Source: JAWLAT01 sp041395325 (GTDB lineage Bacteria > Pseudomonadota > Gammaproteobacteria > Xanthomonadales > SZUA-5). From it: a stretch of DNA of 64,000 nucleotides. Positions 17,657 to 25,286 of this stretch are shown in pieces (the first letter of the stretch is position 1; each line of letters begins with the position of its first letter). Location: positions 1-64,000 of the forward strand of contig JAWLAT010000018.1 in assembly GCA_041395325.1 (NCBI GenBank). Direction: 5' to 3'. Both the position numbers and the translations under genes were made by a program. Under the pieces are notes generated by a model. That model worked only from the letters and a program-made list of their open reading frames with translations. It searched no databases and was not told the DNA's origin.

Positions 17657-17683
17657 GACCGGCGCGGGTCAACCGCGCCGGTC
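17657..17683. terminator. Bidirectional hairpin between ilvC and the convergent gene
   Basis: Perfect 11-bp stem GACCGGCGCGG / CCGCGCCGGTC with loop GTCAA, in the 48-base space between convergent gene ends. There is no T-run on either side. Position makes a shared terminator likely. Confidence 0.55.
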
Positions 17684-17690
17684 GGCGTCC

Positions 17691-18830
17691 TCAGCCGGCT
17701 CCGCTCTCTGACTCAACCGCTCGGCCCGCAGCCACTTCGGCTGCCTGTGCGGAGATCCACTGAGCCAGGGTCATGCCCGCATCCTTGTCGTTGCCGGCTT
17801 GATAGTCGCGGGGCGTCCAGCCACGGTCGGTTTCACTGCGTGCGGCCATCAGGCGACAGGCGCGCAAGGCGACTTCACGGTCCTCCACGCTGACGGCGGG
17901 CACCGTGTACTGCAGAACACCGTGACGCACCAGGTAGGCGGCATGGGCGTCATAGCGGCCATCGGGCCGCGCTTCCAGCCAGGTCGCCGCGCGATAGTTG
18001 CCATGCCACGTGGGTTTCAGGATGGCCTCGTCCGTATTGCGCAATACCGTCGGGGCACTGCCGAGCGCCGCGGCCAGCTCGGCGCCAAGATCGTCCAGAT
18101 GGCCGTCAGCGTGGAAGCGCACTTCGATCCACCAGGCTTCCTCGCGGGCCATGTCCATCCGTTCGTGCACGATCCAGCCGAAACTCCCAGGCGGCAGGTC
18201 ACGCTCGCGGACTCGTGCCTGCGGCTCCAGCAAGTCAATCGACACGAAGCGGAAATGCGTCGGCAATGGCAATTCCACTCGGGCCGATTCAAAGCGCGCC
18301 GTACCCCGCTGGTACTTCAGTCCGCTGGCCGCTGCCTCGTAGTTCATGCTCAGGTGCGCTTCGTCACTGAGTGGGCCAAAGCTGGTCTCAGTGTCGGAGT
18401 CCAACTCGACCGTGGCACGCAGCTGACCGAATGGGTCGGACCCTTCTGAGGCGCCGGTGTTCGGATCCCATTGGTACTCGGCGCGCAATGCGTCGCGCTG
18501 GCTGCGTACCATTTCGATCATTTCTGGATCGCCATCGGAAATTTCGGCAATGTCGGCATCGGTCATCGCCATCAATTCCTCTTCGTAAACGCTGGCGCCG
18601 ATGTTGTAGGCGCCGTACAACATCATCCCGCTGAAGATGAAGCTCAGAAAGAACGGCCACTTGATATCGGTATCCGGGTCATTCCAGTTGCGGGCGAGTG
18701 CATACAGGGTGGCTGGCGAAAAGAACAGACACACCACACCCAACAACACGCTGCTTTTGAAGATGCGGATGAGGACGATCAGGCTGCAGACCAGCGTCAG
18801 GGCCAGGCCCACGAAAAACAGCGTACTCAT
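17691..18830 (-). CDS. Membrane-anchored protein, possibly DUF2167-like
   Basis: A 379-residue protein of unknown function. Residues about 1-75 contain two or three hydrophobic helices (FFVGLALTLVCSLIVLIRIF; FFLSFIFSGMMLYGAYNIGA); the rest is a soluble domain with FGWIVHERMDMAREEAWWIE and VRFHADGHLDDLGAELA. That pattern recalls DUF2167 membrane-anchored proteins, but I rate the match as tentative. Its ATG overlaps the stop of the upstream gene (18827-18830), indicating translational coupling. It converges on ilvC across a hairpin. Confidence 0.75.
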   Translation of the reverse strand: MSTLFFVGLALTLVCSLIVLIRIFKSSVLLGVVCLFFSPATLYALARNWNDPDTDIKWPFFLSFIFSGMMLYGAYNIGASVYEEELMAMTDADIAEISDGDPEMIEMVRSQRDALRAEYQWDPNTGASEGSDPFGQLRATVELDSDTETSFGPLSDEAHLSMNYEAAASGLKYQRGTARFESARVELPLPTHFRFVSIDLLEPQARVRERDLPPGSFGWIVHERMDMAREEAWWIEVRFHADGHLDDLGAELAAALGSAPTVLRNTDEAILKPTWHGNYRAATWLEARPDGRYDAHAAYLVRHGVLQYTVPAVSVEDREVALRACRLMAARSETDRGWTPRDYQAGNDKDAGMTLAQWISAQAAEVAAGRAVESESGAG

Positions 18831-19162
18831 CGGCGCAACTCGCTAGAAGCAATCTGGTCCAGTGCCAGATCAAAGCGGGCATAGCCACCGCCCATTCGGG
18901 CCCGGAGAATCAGCCGGCCCTCCTCGACGCCTTCAATGATGCCCTCGCGCTCGCGTCCGTTGACCAGACGGACCCGCACGTTCTGACCCACGAAACGACC
19001 CAGATCGCGAGCCGGTACCTTCTCTGGACCTTGTCGGCGCGGGATGGAGACGGTCTGTCCATTGGGTGACATGTAGCGTTCGATCCAGATCTCGTCATCC
19101 ATCGCGGCCGGGTCTGCGCCCAGCGCTACCTGCACCAGCATTGCGCCTCCGATCAACAACAT
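18827..19162 (-). CDS. Small secreted protein with Sm-like C-terminal domain
   Basis: A 111-residue protein beginning with a hydrophobic signal-like segment (MLLIGGAMLVQVALGAD). From about residue 55 it reads GQNVRVRLVNGREREGIIEG, then a long hydrophobic strand LILRAR and the tail LDQIASSELRR, which matches the strand order of Sm-like barrels. An Sm-type fold outside the cytoplasm would not bind RNA, so the role is unknown. Start codon 19162 has GGAG 9 bases upstream. It is translationally coupled (4-base overlap) to the membrane protein downstream, so the two probably act together. Confidence 0.7.
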   Translation of the reverse strand: MLLIGGAMLVQVALGADPAAMDDEIWIERYMSPNGQTVSIPRRQGPEKVPARDLGRFVGQNVRVRLVNGREREGIIEGVEEGRLILRARMGGGYARFDLALDQIASSELRR

Positions 19163-19285
19163 TCAATCTGCTCCGGTTGCGGGGCTCTTCTCAGCCCATC
19201 CTCAGCGCCATTGTTTATCATCTCATCTCGGGACGTCCTAGCCTTGGCGCAACAGTTCGCCAAGCGGGTCTCAACGGAGGCGCTG

Positions 19286-19915
19286 ATGTTCACGCTCTAT
19301 TTCTCCCCGGGTTCGGCCAGTTGGGTTGTGCACTGGCTGCTGATCGACCTGGAGTTGCCGCACCAGCTGCGTCGCCTGGACCTGTCCGCCGGTCAACAAA
19401 AGTCGACCGAGTATCTAGCGCTCAACCCGCAGGGCGTGGTGCCAACCATGCTGATCGATGGTCAGCCCGTTTGGGAAACCGCTGGCTTGTTGCTGCACCT
19501 GGCTGACTTGCGACCGCAGGCAGGCCTGGCGCCGGCCGTCGGCAGCTTGCAGCGTGCACGCTACTACCAATGGATGACGCATCTGTCGAACGGTCTGCAG
19601 CCCTGGTTCAGGCACTGGTTCTACCCGCAGGAAGCCGCTGGCAGTGGCGCGGAGGCGGAAGCCAAGCAAACCGCCGGTGAAGCCATCGAAGCGCATTTCA
19701 ATCGCCTCGATCGCGCCCTGCACCATGGCCCCTATCTGCTTGGCAACTCGCCGACCGCCGCCGATTTTCTGTTGACGATGCTGATGCGCTGGTCGCGCAA
19801 CATGCCGCGCCCGGCGACTTCATGGCCGTCATTGGCACGCTTGGCGGCCCACATGAAGGCGCGGCCGTCGTTTGCCCTGCTGAATGAACGCGAAGGGCTG
19901 ACCGAGTGGACTTGA
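19286..19915 (+). CDS. Glutathione S-transferase family protein
   Basis: A 209-residue cytosolic GST-like protein. The N-terminal thioredoxin-fold half carries MFTLYFSPGSASWVVHWLLI, YLALNPQGVVPTMLIDGQPV and the glutathione gamma-glutamyl-binding WETAGLLLHLAD (the usual ES/ETAI position). The C-terminal helical half contains PYLLGNSPTAADFLLTMLM, the N-capping box/hydrophobic staple motif. Start ATG 19286 has GGAGG 5 bases upstream; the longer frame from 19211 is rejected for that reason. It stands alone, divergent from the Sm-like gene. Substrate unknown. Confidence 0.92.
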   Translation: MFTLYFSPGSASWVVHWLLIDLELPHQLRRLDLSAGQQKSTEYLALNPQGVVPTMLIDGQPVWETAGLLLHLADLRPQAGLAPAVGSLQRARYYQWMTHLSNGLQPWFRHWFYPQEAAGSGAEAEAKQTAGEAIEAHFNRLDRALHHGPYLLGNSPTAADFLLTMLMRWSRNMPRPATSWPSLARLAAHMKARPSFALLNEREGLTEWT

Positions 19916-19932
19916 TGCAGCTTGGGCGCTGA

Positions 19933-19952
19933 GCTTGCCGGCAGCGGCAAGC
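19933..19952. terminator. Hairpin between convergent GST and zinc-ribbon genes
   Basis: GCTTGCCG / CGGCAAGC, perfect 8-bp stem with GCAG loop, in the 42-base gap between convergent genes. No T-run; shared terminator inferred from position. Confidence 0.5.
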
Positions 19953-19957
19953 GACAG

Positions 19958-20128
19958 TCAGGCCGCGTGGGCGAGGGCGTGATCTCGATCGCCGAGATTG
20001 GCGTCGCAACTGGGGCAGTGAATCAGCACCGTGCCTGCCACGCGAACCTGATCGAAATCTTCCGCTGCGCCGCTCCAGCCACAGGCAGGGCATTGCAGTG
20101 ACAGCGAGCCCGCCGATTCATCGTGCAT
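19958..20128 (-). CDS. Small zinc-ribbon protein
   Basis: A 56-residue protein with two CPxC knuckles, CPACGW and CPSCDA, 22 residues apart, which fits a zinc ribbon that binds one zinc ion. The flanks are Ser-rich at the N-terminus (MHDESAGSLSLQ) and Ala/His-rich at the C-terminus. ATG 20128 has GGGAG 8 bases upstream. A longer frame to 20188 has a poor start. Such tiny ribbon proteins are often hypothetical; no partner gene is apparent. Confidence 0.6.
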   Translation of the reverse strand: MHDESAGSLSLQCPACGWSGAAEDFDQVRVAGTVLIHCPSCDANLGDRDHALAHAA

Positions 20129-20352
20129 GTCCGCATCTCCCGGCTGCGCGCCAGCGCGCGAGCACCTTTTTAGGCTCGGACCAGTCATTGGCGATCAGCG
20201 TAGCGTCCGAACGGTAGCAGTTCGCCGGTGCGCGGCGACGAGGGACCCCGGTACACGCCACGAGAAGTGCGTGGTGCGAATCCGCTGCTCCATGTTCAAT
20301 GCACATTCCGATCGCATCCTCTGCCTCACACCTGCTGAGACGGAGTGGCTTC

Positions 20353-20772
20353 ATGACCGGCCCCCTGCTGACCGCGCTGACGCTGGCGATTGCGTTCTAT
20401 CTGTGGCGTCAGACACGTCCATTCGAACGGACCCAGCCTCGTCAAGCTCTGCTGCGTCGGTCCCTCAACCCGCGCCACCATGTGGACTTGAGTCCTGTTT
20501 GGCGACTGACCAAGGACCCGCAGTGCCGGCGTGCGACGCACCTGTGCAGCGGGCTGCTGGCCGCGGCCGACGCGGAGAACCTGGAAGCCTATGGTTGCGG
20601 CCCCGGTCACTGCCGTTGTCACTACACGCCCGTCAGTGATCGGCGTCGTCGTCCACGCCGCCTGGCGTCTGATCGTCGCGAACAGATCCGCTTCGCGGCG
20701 GATCCCGATCGACGTCATGATGATCGGCGGCAGCAGGATCGCCTGTGGAGCTTCCCCGGCTGCCAGCGCTAG
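20353..20772 (+). CDS. Membrane-anchored protein with CGPGHCRCHY-DRR motif
   Basis: A 139-residue protein with one N-terminal helix (LLTALTLAIAFYLW) and a basic cytoplasmic-type tail. The core has four or more cysteines, CRRATHLCSG and YGCGPGHCRCHYTPVSDRRR, followed by an Arg/Asp-rich region with repeated DRR. I recall similar C-x(4)-C-x-C-x-Y...DRR stretches in hypothetical proteins of Xanthomonadales and pseudomonads, but no function is known to me. Start ATG 20353 has a GACGGAG ribosome binding site 8-14 bases upstream; the frame extends to 20299 without one. Confidence 0.7.
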   Translation: MTGPLLTALTLAIAFYLWRQTRPFERTQPRQALLRRSLNPRHHVDLSPVWRLTKDPQCRRATHLCSGLLAAADAENLEAYGCGPGHCRCHYTPVSDRRRRPRRLASDRREQIRFAADPDRRHDDRRQQDRLWSFPGCQR

Positions 20773-20787
20773 GTCATCGACTGAAGA

Positions 20788-21240
20788 CTAGCCGGCACAG
20801 TACTCCAGGCGTTCGTCACCTCGCTCGTCGATCTGCCCGGTGCCACGCCAGCCCAGGTGTCGATAGAAGCCGTGGGAGCGCACCTTCGGGTCGGCTGAGC
20901 AGGCCAGGAAGAGCGCCCGATGGCCGCGGGATTGCAACTCGGCAGTGGTCAGCTGCAGCAGGTGGCGACCGATGCCCTGGCCCTCGAAGGCCGGCAACAG
21001 GGCCAGCACAACGATCTCGCCGTGCTCGGCATCGCCGAAGCAATATCCGGCCATCTGCTCGCCTTGTTCTGCGACGAAGCCGGGCAGTCGATCCTCGGCC
21101 ACATCGGCCGCCCAACTGGCCTCGGTAATGCCCATGGCCGCCAGGCGCTCGGCCGGCACCGCATTCTCGCGCGTCTGCCCGCGCAGCCAGATGCAGTGGG
21201 CAATGTCTGTTGGCCGGGCTGGTCGATACTGGATGGTCAT
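20788..21240 (-). CDS. GNAT family N-acetyltransferase
   Basis: A 150-residue acetyl-CoA-dependent acyltransferase of the GNAT fold. The N-terminal beta1-alpha1 region is IQYRPARPTDIAHCIWLRG. The acetyl-CoA pyrophosphate-binding motif A is VLALLPAFEGQGIGRHLL, with the R/Q-x-x-G-x-G signature at residues 88-91, and motif B ends in HGFYRHLGW. It starts 10 bases after the stop of the kinase gene on the same strand, so it is probably the last gene of that operon. Its substrate could be a protein or a small molecule. Confidence 0.9.
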   Translation of the reverse strand: MTIQYRPARPTDIAHCIWLRGQTRENAVPAERLAAMGITEASWAADVAEDRLPGFVAEQGEQMAGYCFGDAEHGEIVVLALLPAFEGQGIGRHLLQLTTAELQSRGHRALFLACSADPKVRSHGFYRHLGWRGTGQIDERGDERLEYCAG

Positions 21241-21249
21241 GAGGGTCCG

Positions 21250-24066
21250 TCACTCCTTGAGCTGGCTGGACTGGGTCAGGCCCGACAGCAAGCTCTGCAC
21301 CCGTTCCCAACGTGACGCTGACAGGGGATCGATCGTGCCGGTGCGCAATCGCTCGATCAGAGGAGAGCGATAGGGCTCGGGATGATGCTGGAGGGCCTCT
21401 GGCAGATCCCATTGTGGCGTCCAGGGTAGACCGAGCGCCAGCCAGCGGGCCGACACGGGGCCCTCGCAGGACGGCGGTAGCTCCAGTGCCGGCAGCGGTT
21501 GTGTCGCCCGCAAGGCTTCGAGGACGACCAGCTCGGGGCCAAGACAGCTGTCCTTGAGCAGCCCTTCTCGCAGGGCCGCACGTCGCGTCGGATCGAGGTT
21601 GGCGCTGTCTGAGAGCAACAACACCAGCCGCATTTCGCCGGCGGCGCGTGGATCGTTGTCCAACAGCCACTGCGCCAATGGCAGGGCCGCCCGCTCGGCA
21701 CCGAGCTCGAACAGACTGAAGGCCAGCGTCGACAGAACTTGGCGGTGCCGACCCGATGGCGTCTGGCCAGCGGCTGGCTGGGTCCGCTCGGCGGCTTCCA
21801 GCAGCGCATCGATGGCTTCCCAGTGGTGTCCTGCGTAGAGCCCCGAGCGACCGAGGTTGTACAGATAGTCCGAGCGTCGCGCTGCCGCACCGGGTTGCTC
21901 GGCGGCGGCGCGATGGCGATTGAGCAAGGACCAGGCCGAGGCGAAACGATGAGTTCGCAGCAGCAGCGGGCTGTAGACACTGGCCGCCGTGGCGACCGCC
22001 GGATGATCGGCGCCAAGCGTCTCGATCCGCCAGTTCAGCAGTTCCTGGAAGACGCCTTCGGCTTCGGCGTAACGATGCTGTCGAGCCAGCGCGACCGCCA
22101 TGTTGCCGCGAATGATCGCCAACAGATCCTGGTCGCCGGGCAGTTCGCGAGGCGCAGTCGCCAGGGCCAGGCGGTACTGTTCGATGGCCTGGTCCTGCTG
22201 GCCCATGGCGCCATAAGCCAACGCGAGGCTGTTGTGGGCGTTGCCGCGCACCGCGGCCAGCGCGGCTTCATTGGGCATGTCGGCCAGCAGCGCCCGCAGC
22301 GCTGCAGCACCGCCCGCCTCATCACCCCCTTCACGCAAGAGCTGTGCTTGCAGCAACCGCGCCGACGGCAGGTCTGTGACTGCCAGGGTCGACCAGGCCT
22401 GCTGCAAGGTCCGTCCGGCGAGTTCATGTTGACCGCTACTGGCCTGCGACTTGGCCAGGCCCAGTTGCAGTCGTGCGGCCACCTCGGCGGGCAGTCCGTG
22501 CGCCAGTGCCAGCGCGTGTGCGGCGGCCAGCAACTCCGCTTCCCGTCGAAAATCCCGCGCCGAGGCCGAGATCGCAGCCAGTCGCTCCATCAGCAACGCC
22601 TGCACGGCGGCATCGCCCTGTGGCCGCTGCAGCAGATCATCAGCGGTCTGGCGGACCAGATCGGCCACGCTCAGTGTGCCGGCTTCCAGTGCGTAGGGAT
22701 CGGCGCTGGCCAACAGACGCGTCAAGGCGTCCAGCACCGCTTCGGTGCGCTGGCGTTCGTCCTGCAATTGATCACGCTGGTGTGCGGCCAGCAGTGCGTA
22801 GCCGCTGACCGCCAGCAGCACCAGCACGCACGCGCTGCTGGCAACCCAATGCCGGCGCAGCCAGCGGCGGGCTCGGTAGCTGCGCGATGAGGCCCGCACC
22901 TGCACGGGCTCTCCGTCGAGCCAACGCTGCAGATCGGCGGCGAGTTCATCGGCACTGCGGTAGCGCCGGTCCGGTCGGTATTGGAGGGCGTGCAGCAGGA
23001 TGCTGTCCAGATCGCCACGCAGTGTTCGCGCCAGACGGCCGGGCGACACGCCACGCGACCGAGCGGTCATGATCGCAGCCTGGGCGGCCTGTCGACTGGC
23101 CAGCGTGGGGCCTTCGTGCATGGCCTGCAGCAGGGCATGCGGATCCGCATCTCGACCGAAAAAGGCACGCTCGCCGGTGAGTAGCAGGAACAGCAGCAGC
23201 CCCAGCTGATAGACATCACTGGCCACGCCGGTATTGGCGCCGGTCAGTTGTTCCGGACTGGCGTGATGCAGCGTATAGGCACGCCAGTTCGAGTGGGTGC
23301 GCTCGGCATCGATCTGACCTGGATCGACCAGCTTGGCAATGCCGAAATCCAGCACGCGTGGGCGGCCGGTGGCATCGAGCAGGATGTTGGCGGGCTTGAG
23401 ATCGCGATGAATGATCAGTTGGCGATGGGCATGGGCCACCGCGCCGGCAATCTCGATCAGCAGGCGGACACGCTCACGCACGTTCAGGCCGCGCGCGTCA
23501 CAGGCCTGCAGCAGGTCTTGCCCTTCGACGTATTCCATGGCCAGCCAGGGCCGACCGTCGTCCAGATTGCCGGCGTCGATCAGGCGCGACAGCCGCGGAT
23601 CATCGAGCTGCGCCAGGATGGCCATCTCGCGCAGGAAGCCCTCGCGGCCCACGGTCCCGACCACGCTGGCGCCCATCAGCTTGATCGCCGCGCGTTGACG
23701 CGGTGGCGCCGTGACCGCAGGTGCAGCAGCGATGCCCGCATCGGTCGCCAGCGGCCGCTCCGCTTCATAGACCTCGGCCATGCCGCCAGCTCCGATCCGG
23801 CGCAGGATGGTCCATTCGCCGATTCGCTTTCCTGGCTGCAACTCGGTCCATTGGCTCAGCGCGCGAGCCACCAGTTCGGCGCCGGCAGCGCCCTCCAGTG
23901 CCTGACTGCGGTCCAGCCCGGCCAACAGGCGACGCAACTTGCGGGCCTGCTCGGGCTCGGTCTGTTCCAGCGCAGCCAGCGTCCGTTCGCGTGCGACCGC
24001 ATCCAGTTGCAGCAAGCGGTCCAGTGCCTGGTCCAGCCGCTGCCATTCGGTCTGAGCCATCGTCAT
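21250..24066 (-). CDS. Transmembrane Ser/Thr protein kinase with TPR-type sensor
   Basis: A 938-residue eukaryotic-like kinase. The kinase domain spans about residues 83-385: Gly-rich loop GAGGMAEV (92-99), catalytic Lys129 in AAIKLM, HRDLKPANILL (220-230) and DFG 240-242, with SPEQL in place of APE. A membrane helix follows at about 407-429 (WVASSACVLVLLAVSGYALL). The roughly 500-residue C-terminal part is Ala/Leu/Gln-rich helical repeats of TPR style (AVRGNAHNSLALAYGAMGQQ), predicted periplasmic. The ATG at 24066 follows the sigma-factor gene by 13 bases. By analogy with kinase-linked ECF sigma factors it likely activates the neighbouring sigma factor by phosphorylation (inference). Confidence 0.93.
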   Translation of the reverse strand: MTMAQTEWQRLDQALDRLLQLDAVARERTLAALEQTEPEQARKLRRLLAGLDRSQALEGAAGAELVARALSQWTELQPGKRIGEWTILRRIGAGGMAEVYEAERPLATDAGIAAAPAVTAPPRQRAAIKLMGASVVGTVGREGFLREMAILAQLDDPRLSRLIDAGNLDDGRPWLAMEYVEGQDLLQACDARGLNVRERVRLLIEIAGAVAHAHRQLIIHRDLKPANILLDATGRPRVLDFGIAKLVDPGQIDAERTHSNWRAYTLHHASPEQLTGANTGVASDVYQLGLLLFLLLTGERAFFGRDADPHALLQAMHEGPTLASRQAAQAAIMTARSRGVSPGRLARTLRGDLDSILLHALQYRPDRRYRSADELAADLQRWLDGEPVQVRASSRSYRARRWLRRHWVASSACVLVLLAVSGYALLAAHQRDQLQDERQRTEAVLDALTRLLASADPYALEAGTLSVADLVRQTADDLLQRPQGDAAVQALLMERLAAISASARDFRREAELLAAAHALALAHGLPAEVAARLQLGLAKSQASSGQHELAGRTLQQAWSTLAVTDLPSARLLQAQLLREGGDEAGGAAALRALLADMPNEAALAAVRGNAHNSLALAYGAMGQQDQAIEQYRLALATAPRELPGDQDLLAIIRGNMAVALARQHRYAEAEGVFQELLNWRIETLGADHPAVATAASVYSPLLLRTHRFASAWSLLNRHRAAAEQPGAAARRSDYLYNLGRSGLYAGHHWEAIDALLEAAERTQPAAGQTPSGRHRQVLSTLAFSLFELGAERAALPLAQWLLDNDPRAAGEMRLVLLLSDSANLDPTRRAALREGLLKDSCLGPELVVLEALRATQPLPALELPPSCEGPVSARWLALGLPWTPQWDLPEALQHHPEPYRSPLIERLRTGTIDPLSASRWERVQSLLSGLTQSSQLKE

Positions 24067-24079
24067 GCGGGCATTCCGG

Positions 24080-24664
24080 TCAGTCGTCCAGCGCAGCCGT
24101 GATCCAGATCCGTGCCCGCTGCCAATCACGCTGCAGCTGCCGGATGGTCACACCCAGCAACGGCGCTATTTCGCTCAGCTCCATCCCGGCAAAGACGCGA
24201 TATTGCAGCAGCTCCACCAGTCGTGGATCCTGTCGCTCGAGTCGATCCAGTGCCGCATCCAGGGCGACCAGCGACTCCGGTCGCGCCAGATCAATCAGCC
24301 CGCTGTCGCTCAGCGTGATCGCGTGCAGGCCACCGCCATGGCGGGCACTGAGCTTGCTGCGGGCCTGGTCGATGACGATCTGCCGCATGGTGCGGGCACA
24401 GAGCGAATAGAAGTGCTGCCGACCGCTGACGTTGAGCGACTCACTGCTGATCAGCTTGGCATAGGCTTCGTGCACCAGGCCGGTGGCGTTGAGGGTGGCG
24501 CCGCCGCCTTGACCCAATACGCGTGCGGCCAAACGCCGCAGCTCGCCGTAGACCAGTGCGAATACCTGATCCATCGCTTCGCGCGAAGCACCGCCATCGT
24601 TGAGGATCGCCGTGACCGAAGCCGGATCGGCCGCAGCTACCGTGGGCTCGTTCGCCATGTCCAT
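24080..24664 (-). CDS. ECF-subfamily RNA polymerase sigma factor, kinase-linked type
   Basis: A sigma-70 family factor of about 194 residues, of the type I know as TIGR02999/ECF43-like. Region 2 shows QVFALVYGELRRLAARVL, LNATGLVHEAYAKLI and HFYSLCARTMRQIVIDQARS. Region 4 has LVELLQYRVFAGMELSEIAP and LLGVTIRQLQRDWQRARI as helix-turn-helix. No anti-sigma factor gene is next to it; instead a Ser/Thr kinase follows by 13 bases, the hallmark of sigma factors activated by phosphorylation. Two in-frame ATGs (24664, 24658) are possible starts, and neither has a strong ribosome binding site; coupling to the upstream gene, whose stop is 93 bases back, may help. Confidence 0.9.
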   Translation of the reverse strand: MDMANEPTVAAADPASVTAILNDGGASREAMDQVFALVYGELRRLAARVLGQGGGATLNATGLVHEAYAKLISSESLNVSGRQHFYSLCARTMRQIVIDQARSKLSARHGGGLHAITLSDSGLIDLARPESLVALDAALDRLERQDPRLVELLQYRVFAGMELSEIAPLLGVTIRQLQRDWQRARIWITAALDD

Positions 24665-24756
24665 CGCCGCTGCACGGGTCAAGGCGATGGTACCGCGAGC
24701 TCGCCGCAGCCAGCGGCTGCCGGCGGCCTGAGTCAGCTGACCGCCGGCGCCGGCCA

Positions 24757-25182
24757 TCAGCGGCCGCCCCGCAGCATGCGGCTGTCGCGCGAACTGCCCA
24801 CCATCGCCTCACGTTCGGCCAGCCAGGCCTCGAATCCGGCCATTTGATCCGGTCGCAACATCTGCCGGATGGCGTCGTCGTGCGCATCGCGCAGCTGCTG
24901 CATCTGCGCCAGCAGCGCCTCGGTCTCGCGGCCCAGCCGTTCGCTCTCCACCGCGTCACCGGCCGTTTCGGCTCGGCGCAGCGCGCGCGACTGCCGCTGG
25001 TACTCACCGCGAGTGCGCTGGAAAGGCGGCCAATGCTCGTCGCGCAGTTGTTTCAGCGTCTGCACCTGAGCCGGCTCCAGCTCAACCATCTCCCCCAGTG
25101 CCTTGTCGGCCAGCGCCGGACCAGCCAGCACCAGGCCTGCGGCCAGCAGCATGGCGGCCATGGCGTGTCGAATCGTGTTCAT
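24757..25182 (-). CDS. Spy/CpxP-like periplasmic helical protein
   Basis: A 141-residue secreted protein with signal peptide MNTIRHAMAAMLLAAGLVLA and cleavage after ALA. The mature part is all-helical and charged: LEPAQVQTLKQLRDEHWPPF, SRALRRAETAGDAVESERLG and MLRPDQMAGFEAWLAE. This resembles Spy/CpxP/metal-resistance helical hairpins, and the MLRPDQ stretch sits where they have the LTPEQ motif. A role as periplasmic chaperone or stress sensor is inferred. ATG 25182 has GAGGAG 7 bases upstream, and that site lies in a hairpin. First gene of the sigma-kinase-GNAT operon, which suggests envelope stress as input. Confidence 0.75.
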   Translation of the reverse strand: MNTIRHAMAAMLLAAGLVLAGPALADKALGEMVELEPAQVQTLKQLRDEHWPPFQRTRGEYQRQSRALRRAETAGDAVESERLGRETEALLAQMQQLRDAHDDAIRQMLRPDQMAGFEAWLAEREAMVGSSRDSRMLRGGR

Positions 25183-25190
25183 CTGCAACT

Positions 25191-25236
25191 CCTCGTTGTG
25201 GTTGCCGGCAGCGCCGGTTGACCCACAGCAACGAGG
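25191..25236 (-). promoter_or_regulatory. 5'-UTR hairpin covering the Shine-Dalgarno of the Spy-like gene
   Basis: On the minus strand the leader pairs CCTCGTTG with CAACGAGG, extended inside by TGTGG with CCACA and capped by CCGGC-GCT-GCCGG. The 3' arm contains most of the GAGGAG ribosome binding site used by the gene starting at 25182. Folding would block initiation, so this could be a thermometer or a protein-responsive translational switch. Confidence 0.5.
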
Positions 25237-25286
25237 GCGAGCAGGAAAAACGACATCGACGTTGCAGGACAGCGTGCGTCAGCGAG

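Noticed and set aside
20229..20295. tRNA-like T-arm (GGTGCGAATCC)
   Set aside because: No matching acceptor stem, anticodon arm or D-arm can be folded around it.
20118..20354. 78-residue minus-strand frame between the zinc-ribbon and Cys-rich genes
   Set aside because: No ribosome binding site and no family-like pattern; overlaps the leader of the zinc-ribbon gene.
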